Under the pieces are notes generated by a model. It worked only from the letters and a program-made list of their open reading frames with translations. It did no database searches and was not told where the DNA came from. This document shows positions 47,150-58,750 of a DNA stretch of 64,000 nucleotides, one piece after another. The stretch lies in the NCBI RefSeq assembly GCF_041381155.1, contig NC_091141.1, forward strand, positions 22,030,828 through 22,094,827, written 5' to 3'. The position numbers were made by a program, and so were the translations under genes. This DNA comes from Argopecten irradians. Taxonomy: Eukaryota; Mollusca; Bivalvia; Pectinida; Pectinidae. Numbering within the stretch: position 1 is the first letter of the stretch; every line of letters starts with the position of its first letter.

Positions 47150-47870
47150 ATTTTTGTAATTTTGTTAAATTCTCTTACCATTGACAAAAACAAAACTATT
47201 AAGTTAAGAGTACAATTAAGCTTTACAGAGCGAGGAATTCAACAGGCGAATTATTCCTTAATGTATAAGGTGAGTTTACATGATCATTCACTATTGGAAA
47301 CATCAAAATTGATTTCAGAAGGTCTCGTCTGTATGCCATGGAATCTAGTCCAACTTCTGCATATAGTTTATTGTGTGATGTACAAATGTACCTCGTTGCA
47401 GACTTGTGATAATAATTAATTCTTGTAACTGTACAGATTCTTATAAATTTGATCTTGGTTTGTGCAATTATCCAACATTACATTCTCATATTGTAAAACT
47501 AGCCCTATAAAGGAGGTACATTTGTATATATATTTAAAAGGTAATTACAGGTATGTTTAAACAGTCTTACTATATTAAGCCTTCTAAAGGCATGGTTATG
47601 AATATTACTTATAAGCTGGGACCATTTGCCATCACTATTGAATGTTACCCCCAGATGTTTGTGCATTAGGACAGAATTAACAATATTATCTACAAATAAA
47701 ATATCGGAAAAAATGTGTCATTTTTTAGCAAAATCTATACATTCTGTTTTTGATTACTACATGTATATTACTGAGACCATTGGTAATTTTCATCTGCAGT
47801 TTACATATACTAGTTACCAGTTGTATCATCACATACAGGTATATTATTAATGTATAGTTATAACAATAAG
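47150..47870 (-). mobile_element. LINE reverse transcriptase fragment
   Basis: On the minus strand the RT thumb motif MHKHLGVTFNSDGKW then SQLISNIHNHA lies near 47600-47670. A decayed C-terminal connection region follows down to about 47160. It has several stops and shifts. Similar in style to the LINE at 1-2850. Confidence 0.7.
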
Positions 47871-48829
47871 AGCTGTTTGGGAACAGCAAAGCTCGTCTCA
47901 GGAGGTTTGTTGATTTAATCCATATTCCTTATAATTTATCAGTATTATGAAATATAGCAATTTCAGTATCATAACATAACTTTTCATCCATTTGAGCATA
48001 TTGAAATCCAGTATTTTTGCCCCTTAAATGATTTCCAAAACATTAACCTGGGATTTCCAACACCAACGCCGACGATAAAGTGATTTCATAAGCCACACTC
48101 TCCTCGAGAGGCGATCTAATAATAATGATAAAAGATGTTACTTTTAAATGGAACGTGCCGATAAGTTAAATAATTGCAAATCGAGTGAAATGCGGTTTTG
48201 ATAAATTATTTAATTTTAAAGGACCAGACAGAATTTCTTGCAGGGAGATACATTGGGGAAAATACCACACCACAGTTTGCCAAAACTTTTTCTCTCTTAT
48301 ATACATGTAGAAATTATTGTCAATTTAACCTAGAAAATTGTCCAATTGTTTTGTGTCTGCAAATATGACATTTTGAAATGTAGGTAGAAAGTCTGGTGCC
48401 TATTCTCTAAATTGAACAAAATATGAAAATTTGATAATGCAACATAATTCATAGGACACCTTGTACAATGCACCGCCGTTTATACATGTATGTATTTTCG
48501 GACCCGCCAGAGTGTCCCTAGACCAATTTTTTCCATTTTCAGATACATGATGTATATGTGTAGGATGAGTTTTGTCGATTATTTTTTTTTCTAAAACGCC
48601 TAAAATGAGCTATGGACACCTTGGTGAATTCAAACATGTACTTGTATAAGCTGTAAATACAGGTCCCTATGTTATTGATCGTTAGCTGTGACCATTCACC
48701 GAGGTGTGGTCCGGACTCGTCCGTGCGTAATTATTTAACGCGATAGTGAGTTTCATCGCGATCGGACTGGAGTAAACAATGTATACACACTTATACAGTT
48801 GTTATAAAACTTCAATGACATGGATACAA
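47871..48829. other. Non-coding, dispersed repeat fragments
   Basis: Includes ACACCAACGCCGACGATAAA near 48062 and TCCTCGAGAGGCGATC near 48100, of the kind found in dispersed bivalve repeats. No gene. Confidence 0.45.
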
Positions 48830-49119
48830 CACAGGGGCCAACTCAATGAAAATGGATGTTGTCATACTTTTTTTTCTTATTTGGTGGATGGACTGATGAA
48901 TATATAAAACAGTCATGTCATTTTTTAAATTAAAAAATAATTTTTTTAAATGAAAATTTATTTAAAAATCTCTGTTTTATAGTAAATATCCCGATTATTA
49001 AATATTTTTTCAAATCTCGTATTTTCTGAAAAAATCACATATACATATTCATCAGTCCATCCACCAAATACAAAAAAAATGTATCACAACATCCATTTTC
49101 ATTGAGTTGACCCCCTGTG
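48830..49119. mobile_element. hAT-like MITE with intact 8-bp target duplication
   Basis: The element begins CACAGGGGCCAACTCAATG and ends with the inverse CATTGAGTTGACCCCCTGTG. The arms extend about 75 bp (TTTGGTGGATGGACTGATGA and its inverse). It is flanked on both sides by GGATACAA (48822-48829 and 49120-49127). An 8-bp duplication with CA-GGGG ends fits the hAT superfamily. 290 bp, no ORF. Confidence 0.93.
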
Positions 49120-49127
49120 GGATACAA

Positions 49128-51539
49128 ATACGTGTATATATAAAACACTCTGTTATAGAATATCTGATATTATTAGACTAGAGACTTATATGTACATGTA
49201 TATACTAGTATGTATGGTCCATTTTGATGAAATTAATAATTCAACCTAATATCAATCAACCGTATACATATTCAGAAACGCACATCCACAGTACATATTT
49301 TTTTAACAAATATACATTGTACAATTAGTTTTAAGCTCATCATTACAATTGGAGAAGCAGACTTGTACACGATCTCGATAACAGAATCTATACGTACAAA
49401 TGTATTATCTACAGTGTAGTCCGTACCTTGAGTCATACCGGTAAATTATAAACAACCAATGAAACAACAGATCTTTTTTAAGTGCTGTTTTTTTTTATTT
49501 TCATTATCCCTTTTACTCTGACACGGCGTTGAAATAAAAACAACATATTACAGAACATCAGTATGTATAATTGAGTTTCTTCCCAGAAAGATACGTAAAC
49601 ATTTTTGCATTTATTGGGATTAACTAATTTTGAAAATCAGCGCAGAAGTCAGTACCACTTAGTTCATTGTAACCCTATTCTAAGATTTACTATGACGTGG
49701 CATTGACCTCTTGGGCATTTCGGACAAGCGCATATTGTGTAATGATAATCCTTAATGATAAGTTTAGTTTAAACATATTTTATTGTCAAAACAAAAGACA
49801 AAGGGACAAGGCAAAAGTTATTACAACTTATAAAAGCCTTCACCTAACATACAATTACGAGATTTGAGGCAATAGACCTAGACAATATTAATTACATCAA
49901 ATACAAAATTCACAGTTTAATAAAATCAAAATGTTTTGCTAGACTTATAAATTGATGTCTGAAAATACTTTGGTTTATATGATCAGCATATAGCTCGCTG
50001 CCACATAGTAAAACTTTCAAATTTACATAAACATTGAAGTTTCTTAAGTTATCTAGCTAAATAATTCTTCAATTTACACATACAATTACAGTATATCATT
50101 TCTGTTAGTCCTTAAGTTATTAGTATCGCCGATAAGTAAATATTAAGTAAATGATCCTTACATACAGACGAAAAGTAGTATAATGACATACACATGACCA
50201 TAGAAAAAGGACATTTTACATCCCTCACTAAAATGTAGACTAGGGTAACGTCTTTTAATTGTTTCTACATTTAATCCCCATAATAAAGCTTCCTGTTATC
50301 CGCAATAAATGCGATGACACGAAGAGGAGAAATGAACATATGAAAAGGGTTTATGATTGTTGTGTATTAGTTTAAATGCATGTAAGGTGGTTCTAAACGC
50401 AATACACATTATTGTGGAAGTTGCAAAAATATTGTAGAAGTTAAGGAAATAAACTGCTAGCAGTTGAAGAACAATATTTTGAAGTTAAACGTGATATGAA
50501 TTGCAGATCAATAATATAAGAATAAATAAATTTAAAAAAAAAAAAAAAAGAAAAAAAAACATTTACCACATGTGGTGTCAGGTTGAACATTTGTTTTCTT
50601 TTCCTGTTCGAACTGGTTCCTGTTTGCTTTACAAACTATAGTAGTTATTTTTAACACACACGTCATTACGTACTCAGACACTTTCATTTTCATATCGAAA
50701 GTAGATTTTAACATAAAATATTGTTCTCGCCATAAAACAAAATTATACACTAGTCTTTTGAAATAAAAATAAAGAAATAATGAATATATATATTCAAATG
50801 CAAACTTATGTTTTTCTATTGTTTACATATTTGCTCTTCTTTGGCGGAAGTGACGGAAACCCGTTCAGAAACCCGACACTGTACACATACACAACATCAC
50901 GTATACATATGGCCTACTGGAAGTAATATACGTGTCTCATTTTATTTTATTTTAATTTCTAATGATGTTGTGATCGGCGTCGATGTATACTGGATTAATA
51001 TACAGACCATGCATACTGAGTATGAACTTGGAACTTATTATACATGTACATGTAACGTGATGAAGGTCGCTAGCTGAAGGTCGTTAGGCCAGTGGGCGTA
51101 TCCAGGTAAGTTAACCTAGTAATTCCATCAAATATGCCATGTAACGCCATTATATTTAACTACAAAAAGTTTATCTTATGATGTGAGGCCTGTTCACGTA
51201 GATATATTATGTAAGAGATAAAAAATGGGACTTGTGCATGTCTATATTTTCTTATTTTTAACACGCTATATATAATACAAGGTCAACCCATCAAGGTTTC
51301 CGTGGGTACATTACCAGCTGTATCATAGCGAATGAAAACAGACACAGCAAAATATCGTCTGTATATTTTATGGACAGAACAAGTGTAGAAGCAATATATA
51401 ACAGTATACAAAATAACACTCGCACACGCCTATTTCACACCTGTGATCGTACACGCTACATACAAATGTACGTATCTCCTATAGCTAGCTACGATATAGA
51501 CGACGTACGTACGAAGGTATATATATACGCACAGGGTAT
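49128..51539. other. Non-coding stretch, nothing recognised
   Basis: AT-rich. Contains a poly-A run at 50533-50560 and a segment near 49765-49800 (TTTAAACATATTTTATTGTC) that may be a retroelement 3' end. I see no conserved coding segment; 51360-51560 ORFs look random. Confidence 0.4.
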
Positions 51540-51900
51540 ATGGACTATCTTTTTGTAATCAAAATCAATTTTGTGCACACAAAATTTAATTCTGTCACAA
51601 CGAAATCATTTTCGTCTTGCAACATTATCTTCCAGCATACAAAATTCATTTTTGTCTACATAAAATTCATGAATTCTGTCATGACAAAGGTCATTTTTGC
51701 GAACGAAATTGAGTTTCGTTAAACAAAAGTGAAAATTGAACACAAAATTCAATTTTGTCTACACAAAATTCATTTCTGTCATAACAAAATTCTTTTTTTT
51801 TTTTTGTGGACGAATTTGAGTTTTGTTAGACAAAAGTAAAAACTGAGCACAAAATTCAATTTTGTGTCACAAAAGTCAATTTTGTCACCGAATCCAAATA
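51540..51900. repeat. Cluster of short quasi-palindromic repeats, left block
   Basis: Repeated strings of ACAAAATTCAATTTTGTC type, each nearly self-complementary, spaced 15-30 bases apart, with a T-run at 51793-51806. The block is paired with 52455-52735. Confidence 0.85.
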
Positions 51901-52454
51901 TTGATACATGAATATGCAAATGAACGGTCTGATCACGATTTTGTAACGCGGCCTCTCGTTGGATATAGTATCATAACTCAGTTTATAGGTAGCCTTTATA
52001 TCGGATTTATAATTTGGCAATTGTCTCTATATTGTTTTAGAGGAAAAGACAGGATGGAGACCGCAAACATCTGTGTTTGTATCATCCGTTTCATTATTGT
52101 GGATGTTTAATATATTTACATTGATCAGCAGAATATGTCCCGACTTCCTGTGAAAGGCGCATGCTCTGGAATATCATTTATTAGGCCTGGTAGAAGGGGA
52201 GGGAGGTTACGATATCAAGTACAGGTCGAGTACGTACATACAGAAATGGATACTCAATGGTCAATAGTCTTTCAAGGGAAATGAACATGAATTGTCATAA
52301 CCGTAATGATTACGTACATATTCAATAAATATTCGTTCACAATCACAACTTCCAAGTCTGGTAACCCTTCGCCAAAGAATGAGCGAACTGTAAGCGTTTC
52401 AACCAATCGGGTAGCAGCATACGAGTAAAGGTCAAACATAGACTCATTTGCATA

Positions 52455-52735
52455 CTTAACTGACGAAAATGAATTCTGTCCAAACGAAATTGAATTCTGT
52501 CGAGACGAAAATGATTTTATTACGACAGAATTTAGTTTTGTGTTCACAAAATTGAATTTTGTCTTCAAAATTCAATTTCGTCATGACTTTTGTCCACTGA
52601 AAGATTGTTTGCATAATAAAACTTATTTTTGTAATATGTTATAAATTTTGTTAATCTGAACTCATTTTTGATGAACAAAACTCATTTTTGTCTACACAGC
52701 ATTGGATTTCGTGTAAAAAAAATCACAAGTGTCCC
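52455..52735. repeat. Cluster of short quasi-palindromic repeats, right block
   Basis: The same motif family (CACAAAATTGAATTTTGTC near 52554, ATTCAATTTCGTCATGAC near 52568). Sequence just inside both blocks is also related in inverted orientation (ATATGCAAATGA at 51911; TCATTTGCATAC at 52444), so the pair may bound one composite element of about 1.2 kb. Confidence 0.8.
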
Positions 52736-52739
52736 ATTT

Positions 52740-53227
52740 GGCGCCCCGTAGAAGGCAACCTCAGATGGCAAAGGAAATTGTGTAAGGGATATATTTCTCA
52801 TTTCGAAATTGTCTTCTAACTTTTACTTATTGCAGTTATCTATTACAGATTATACCCATGTAACTATTTTGACAATTGAAGTTTTTCCAGTAAAGGTCAA
52901 ATTTCTTCTTTTCCATATTTGGAAACATTTTAATTTTTAATTTTTCAAAACCGTTTTAAAGACAATTGATAATTATTGAAAATTAAGGCACGGGAATTCA
53001 TATCTTTTATACTACAGGCTCTAATGAAGGCTCTATTCTTTCAGGTTCCTAATGCAGTCTACCGCGCCATGTCCATCTGGAAAGTTATAGCCTCATCGCC
53101 ATGACTTCAGTGTGAGGATACGTTAGAAAATGTTGCCTAGGATAACTTAAATGGAGAAGGGGATCACGTTTTTGACATCTTCACCATGGAGAGTAACTCT
53201 ACATAATATTGGTAACGAAATTGTTTG
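52740..53227 (+). promoter_or_regulatory. Upstream region of the TRIM gene, possible 5' UTR splice site
   Basis: A pyrimidine tract followed by AG (CTATTCTTTCAG, 53033-53044) lies about 180 bases before the ATG and could be the acceptor of a 5' UTR intron. No upstream exon or TATA box is certain. Confidence 0.3.
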
Positions 53228-55141
53228 ATGACCATGGCGAGTACTCATCCAATGGACGATGTTGTTGAATCAATAAAATGTCCAATATGCTTAGAACAGT
53301 TTCCTAATGACATAAGAACAATCACATGCGGGCACAGTTTTTGTTTTGAATGCATTGCCAATCATTTTGAAATCCACGACAAAAACTGTGCACCATGTCC
53401 AGTTTGTAGAACGCGATTTTGGCCTCGGAATCGGGATGTCAATAATCTGGCAAAGAATTTCATCGCTCGACAGATTGCGGACGAATACCTATCCGAGGAC
53501 CGGAGTTGTGAGACAAACGGATGTGATCAGGATAAGTCGCCGTTTTTATGTTTGATTTGCCGGAGGTGGCTTTGTGATGAGTGCGCAACACAGTTATGTA
53601 TTGGAAACGACAAAAAACATAACGTATATAAGATAGAACAAATTGACCCCGAATTGTTTGACATTGTGAAGAGAAGTCGACACAAGAAGTGTTATAGCTG
53701 CCGAACACATGACGTAGGGTGGTATTGTCCGCAGTGCAGCGTTCTGGTCTGTGAACTCTGTAAGTTCAACAGACATCCTCATCATAAACTGAAAGACATT
53801 GACCACCACGCCAGTGATACTCAGGAGGACATTGAAAAAACTATACACACTTTGCAGCAAAAACAACAAGAGCATAAACATAACCTGGATGTACATCGAA
53901 ACATACAATCAGTGGTCAGTGTAGAACTTTTTGATACCGCCGACTGCCAGAGGGTGATTGAAAGATGCGAACGTGACATTCGTAACTGTGACAAAATTGT
54001 GAAAGTGTTAACACAACTTCTTCAGTTTGCTTCAGACACGGTCCTCATTGTTACCTATCTGAACTTACAGGAAAGGATATCGACCGAGCATAATCAGGAC
54101 CATTCACTAAAACGACTGTGGAAGGAGTTAAGCAGTTGGGAAAGTGAGTGCCATGAAGTTTCGACCACTTGTGTTGAAAACAATATCAAACTTCCGGAGA
54201 AGCGTTTGACCTCAGACGTAGAAGGCTGTCAGTCAGTGAGCGAAGGAAGTATTAAAAGATACACTTCTTCAGCTTGTGAAAATGCCAACTGTATCCGTGG
54301 ATGTAAGGCTACAATGCTTTGTCTGGCGTGCATGAAATGGATTTGTGACTATTGCTCAAATCGACGCTGCAATCTAGACGATTCCAGTTCTAACCACGAG
54401 GTACTAGCTGTAAGAGATATGGATCTGCAGCTGTATGACGTCATACTGACAAATAGAAGCTACAAATGCGCAGCACATTCGGGACAGGATGTCACACACT
54501 TCTGTACACAATGCAACGTGCCTGTTTGTAAGAAATGTCAAGCCAGCGTCCATCTAGATCACACAATGGCCGATATTTCTGACAGATATCATTATTGTTG
54601 TATACAACTTAAGAAATACGACGAAAAACTACAAAGTTCAGCAGAGGAGTTTAGAAGAACCAAACAAAAGTTCTGCGAAATCCAACAGTCATCCTGCAAT
54701 GAGGTTTTAAATCCATCATACATCGAAAACGTCATAAAAAAATGCAAGGCGAGGATAAACTCACGTGAAAGTTTAAGCAGGCAATTAAAGTATTTGGATC
54801 GTTATGGGTACCAACCTGTTGTTGTTGATATGTACCAAAGGTTGCAAAGTGAAATCGACAATGAATTAAAGATATGCCCCACAGAATTTACAAAACCATT
54901 ATGTCAATTGATGTGCTATGTTGCAGAACAACCAGACATACACGTTGACGATACTACGGCCTCTAGCGCCTCCAATACAGTTCGTGTAACCGAGTCAGTG
55001 CATGCCGCTGTCAATGGAATACCTAGCAATCCAAACGCAAGTGAGGAAAGCAACGCCTCAGCACACATCGGATGGTTTGCCTCATTGTTGGAAATGATTA
55101 AGAGCTTCTTTAGATTGATAGGCGGAAAGACACATGGTTAA
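53228..55141 (+). CDS. TRIM-type RING/B-box protein with duplicated B-box module
   Basis: A single open exon of 637 residues. ATG at 53228 is first; 53234 (ACCATGG, A at -3 and G at +4) has the better context and would give 635. Residues 18-60 form a C3HC4 RING (CPIC, CGHSFC, CPVC), typical of ubiquitin E3 ligases. Residues about 94-135 and 152-195 form a B-box1-like and a B-box2 zinc-binding pair (CYSCRTHDVGWYCPQC), followed by a coiled coil to about 300. A second pair occurs at about 350-395 (CENANCIRGC) and 411-455 (CAAHSGQDVTHFCTQC), with another coiled coil to about 560. No NHL or B30.2 domain follows; the C-terminus is a Ser/Asn-rich linker and an amphipathic end (WFASLLEMIKSFFRLIGG). 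Bivalves carry many such TRIM-like genes, often linked to innate immunity, but the target is unknown. Confidence 0.92.
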   Translation: MTMASTHPMDDVVESIKCPICLEQFPNDIRTITCGHSFCFECIANHFEIHDKNCAPCPVCRTRFWPRNRDVNNLAKNFIARQIADEYLSEDRSCETNGCDQDKSPFLCLICRRWLCDECATQLCIGNDKKHNVYKIEQIDPELFDIVKRSRHKKCYSCRTHDVGWYCPQCSVLVCELCKFNRHPHHKLKDIDHHASDTQEDIEKTIHTLQQKQQEHKHNLDVHRNIQSVVSVELFDTADCQRVIERCERDIRNCDKIVKVLTQLLQFASDTVLIVTYLNLQERISTEHNQDHSLKRLWKELSSWESECHEVSTTCVENNIKLPEKRLTSDVEGCQSVSEGSIKRYTSSACENANCIRGCKATMLCLACMKWICDYCSNRRCNLDDSSSNHEVLAVRDMDLQLYDVILTNRSYKCAAHSGQDVTHFCTQCNVPVCKKCQASVHLDHTMADISDRYHYCCIQLKKYDEKLQSSAEEFRRTKQKFCEIQQSSCNEVLNPSYIENVIKKCKARINSRESLSRQLKYLDRYGYQPVVVDMYQRLQSEIDNELKICPTEFTKPLCQLMCYVAEQPDIHVDDTTASSASNTVRVTESVHAAVNGIPSNPNASEESNASAHIGWFASLLEMIKSFFRLIGGKTHG

Positions 55142-55309
55142 TCGTAAACGGTAAATTATTGGAAAGAAGTTTATTTGTGTATTGTTCATTATTCAATCTT
55201 GAAAGTAGAGTGTTTGTGGCTTTAGCTTTTAAAGGATGCAGCATACCGTTTATTCGTGTTGAGACCTTGTAAAAGCAGGAACTCATTCCTTATTTACCAT
55301 GTTAACCCA
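55142..55309. other. 3' flank of the TRIM gene
   Basis: AT-rich, without a clear AATAAA within 200 bases of the stop. Confidence 0.35.
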
Positions 55310-55530
55310 ATTGGTTTTCTCAAGACCCGAGTTAGTCCCCGTACTGCTTAGGTGATCACCTGACCATAGGTCAGGTTGAACTCTGATTAATATTCTTCTG
55401 TCCGTCGTCGTTCGTCGTCCGGGATCCGTTAACTTTTCCTTGTGGACACAATAATTTGAGAAAATATTCACCGGGTTTAATGGAACCTTGTGTGCAGATT
55501 TACATTGGCAAGATCACGGACGAGTTTAAA
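55310..55530. repeat. Dispersed repeat fragment with GTCGTCGTTCGTCGTCC
   Basis: Contains TTAGGTGATCACCTGACCAT and TCTGTCCGTCGTCGTTCGTC. It is related in style to the end of the repeat at 27170-28005, which carries GACGGATGACAACGGAC in the opposite orientation. Confidence 0.55.
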
Positions 55531-57199
55531 AATCGGACTTATTCGAATGTAACATACAGAATTATTGCAGTTACATGCATTGCCTTTGCTATTATTAGAG
55601 CTTATGGGTATAAGTAAGACGAACTAGTTTGAAAATTAAAATTATTGGAATATTTTGCTCTTTGCAGTAATAATTAGTATTGAACCTTGGGAACACTTAA
55701 ACTATACAAATATCGACCTATTTTCACTTTTGGGTTGCTAACTCACCGTATCCACATGAAAGCAAGTCGATATCTGTTTTATTATATGACATTTTCCTTA
55801 TGTTAACATATTCAAAGAGATTGCACTCAAACTGCCAGGATGATATTAACAAATATTTGCAATATTTTTCTCAACAGTAGATTATCCATATAAGAGGATG
55901 CTTTGTTTGTTTTCCTAGAATCGGAAGGTTTTACCGCTCGACCAACTTTCCGTCTGCCATTCTGGTACATATGTACGTTTCCGTTCTATTGAAGTTTGTT
56001 GTTAATCATCGTTGATCTCAGTAAACGTATTGCATTACGTTTACCTCATATGTTGCCGACTAATGACGTCATACATGTTTAATACGGAGTTACAGATGCA
56101 TTATCACCAATGAACCATGTGAACAGTGAACACAATAGTTTAAGTATTTATAAAACTTTGGATACAGCTTAGTAAGATTAAGAAATACTTAGAAATCAAA
56201 ATTCTCAGATAGTAAATGTTCGGAGTTATATCCATTAGCAATAATAAACATTATTGGACCATAGGAACACTATAGGTTTAGGAGACTTTGTAGGCACCCT
56301 AGTATCATGGAAGAGTCTACAACATGGAAATTATCTGCCACTGTCTACACAAAATGAGGCTGTATACTCCCTAACTCTATAACGTCGCGGAAAAAAGTTT
56401 GAAAATGGAAATGGTTTGTCATTATCTTATGCCAAATTTTATGACACTATCCTGGTGGTATTATATGTGAAGATATTGTGAACGATCGACGATCAAACAT
56501 TCTATTATACCATCAGCCTGGTCGTCTCCGAAGGAACACATAAGGACAGTTATTATGTAAAATGAGTGGTTTTGTGAATGGAAATAAATAATTTACTCAG
56601 TATTTATAAGGTAGGATTTTTGTCGTGTCGTAATTGTTTATATATATACCTAAAGTTGAAGGACCTTTATCGGTATGGAAAAAATCTATATGTTGACAGT
56701 GTAGTAAGATAATAGTTACTTTACACATTTCTCATATAACATCATACAACTTGGTATATACCAGCATGCTTTAATTGTTACAATAATACTGATGTCTTAG
56801 ATATGCTTATTTATCATTATAATCTGGTGTATACCAGCATGTTTTGGTTGTTACAATAATAATCGTGTCTTGGATATACTTTATGCATAAAACTTTCCAC
56901 CGTTTACGTTTTGTACAAAGTTGTTATTTCATTCTTGAAACTACTGTGATATTGTAAAGCTTTTGATGCTTAATATATTATATAGCATAATGAACTGCAA
57001 TTATGAATATGAGGTTATGATGAAAACGAGCTCAACAATTATTTATTTAGTCCTGCTTTTGTATTTTACACATTAAAGGAACACAGAAGTTTAGAAGTCT
57101 TTCTAATTTTTATTTTGGAATGTTGGATGTGTTATGATTGACAGGTATATGCTTTGAACAATTAAGTCTGACAGGAACTGTAAATTGAAGTGTTATCAA
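55531..57199. other. Non-coding; imperfect tandem pair near 56749-56900
   Basis: GTATATACCAGCATGCTTTA and GTGTATACCAGCATGTTTTG head two roughly 75-bp related units, each with GTTACAATAATA. Otherwise nothing recognised. Confidence 0.5.
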
Positions 57200-58095
57200 A
57201 TCAAAATGTAATTACATGTACATTTAATTTTTGGTGATTTGATAATGACTCCTTCCAAAAAATTAATCCAAAATCTTTTGATCCGAACATTTCGATTATC
57301 TTCTAAAACTCAAATTACTGATCTCTGGATTCCCAGTCATATGGGTATAAAGGGAATGAAAAGACCGATAAAGACTGTTCTTCGCCTAGCACAAACATAT
57401 TTGAAACTATCATACACTTGACTTCAAATTTTCAATTCAGTCAGCCATTAAACACCATTGGCAACAAAGGTGGTCCGCCGAAACAAACAATAAACTATTT
57501 AAAAAAAATAACCTACACTTAATCCTAAACTGTCCAGTCGGAGAGACCGCAGAGAGAAATTTGTTCTCTCACGGCTTCGAACTGGACACACATATTTTAC
57601 ACATTCCTATCTATTGAGAGGGGATGATCCTCCTACATGCCATACATGTGATTCTCCTCTCACAGTGGATCATATTTTAGTGCACCGTATTTATTTTAAA
57701 CATATACGAAATAAGTATTACGATGTCTCCAAAATGTACACTTTATAATCCATGTCGTGAGACATAATCGTACTTTCAATTATCTCAAAGAGATCGGCAT
57801 TTTAAACAAAATATGAACGTTTTCTCATCTTATCATCGCATCAACTCAACATTTTATCTTTTTATCAACATTGTGCATGAGTTTTCCCATGTATCTTAGC
57901 CAAAACTATTTTATCCCATGCATTTTTTTTATGAAATCATAAAAATGTACAATCTGTGATTTTGCTTTTTCTCATCCCGCTCTTTTAGATGCAATCATTG
58001 TTAATATCCTGTTATTAATGCCTGACCTGTAGTTTGGCCCTAAATGACCTTAGTTGTCGATGTGCCGTGAAACTCAAATAAACAAACAAACAAGC
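57200..58095 (+). mobile_element. 3' end of a LINE with RNase H domain (I/Nimb-like)
   Basis: ITDLWIPSHMGIKG (57320-57360) is the C-terminal RNase H motif. With shifts it is followed by LSRLRTGHTYFTHSYLLRGD and PPTCHTCDSPLTVDHIL (57560-57680), the zinc-knuckle-like tail of I-group LINEs. The 3' UTR ends GTGCCGTGAAACTCAAATAA and an (ACAA)n tail at 58078-58092. It is 5' truncated and frameshifted. Confidence 0.82.
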
Positions 58096-58194
58096 CTTCC
58101 AAAAATGCATGTAATGTATACCAAATATCTGTATCGCCAGATAACGAAAATCAAGCGACGGTTTTGGAGTAGAGGGCCATGTATGTGAACTGGA

Positions 58195-58350
58195 GTAAGA
58201 CCATTCCAGTAAGAGTCACGAGGGGAGAAAGGGAAGTGAGACTACGGTTTTTGACAGAGCCGTGATGAAAGAAATAAAGTCTGACTACAGTTTTTAACAG
58301 AGAGTTATGAGGAAAGAAATAAAAAAAGTCAGACTACGGTTTAGGACAGA
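58195..58350. repeat. About 57-bp tandem repeat, 3 units
   Basis: Units centred on GACTACGGTTTTTGACAGAG, then GAAAGAAATAAAGTC. Confidence 0.7.
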
Positions 58351-58374
58351 AAATCTTGAAACAATAGATATAAA

Positions 58375-58750
58375 ATTCTTTTCGGACGAGTTCAATGACA
58401 TATCTCTCAGTCCCTTTGTTCATTTGTTGACAATGCTGTCTTAAGGAGTTCAAGGAAATATCCCGCTCACAATATCGCTGTTTCTCCGAAATTGTCTCAC
58501 TCCTAGCATCCCCTGGCGATACTGGCTTAAAGAATTCAACGGAATGCTCGCATTTGTATTTGTCTCTCTGTTTCTTCTAGCGTTATAGGCTTAACGAATT
58601 CCAAGAAAACACCCCATTCTCAGTCTTCCTCTTTCTCATGGTGATGCGGCTTTAATGAGTTCCAGGAAATATCTCATTCCCCAGCCACTCATTTTCTACT
58701 GACGATTCAGGCTAAACAGTTTCATAAAAAAATATCTCATTCTAGAGGAA
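58375..58750. repeat. About 75-85-bp degenerate tandem repeat, 5 units
   Basis: Units share GGCTTAAAGAATTCAACGGA-type and AAATATCTCATTC-type strings, strongly diverged. Confidence 0.6.

Noticed and set aside
53460..53908. Minus-strand ORFs inside the TRIM gene
   Set aside because: Shadows of the 637-residue TRIM frame, with no recognisable domain.
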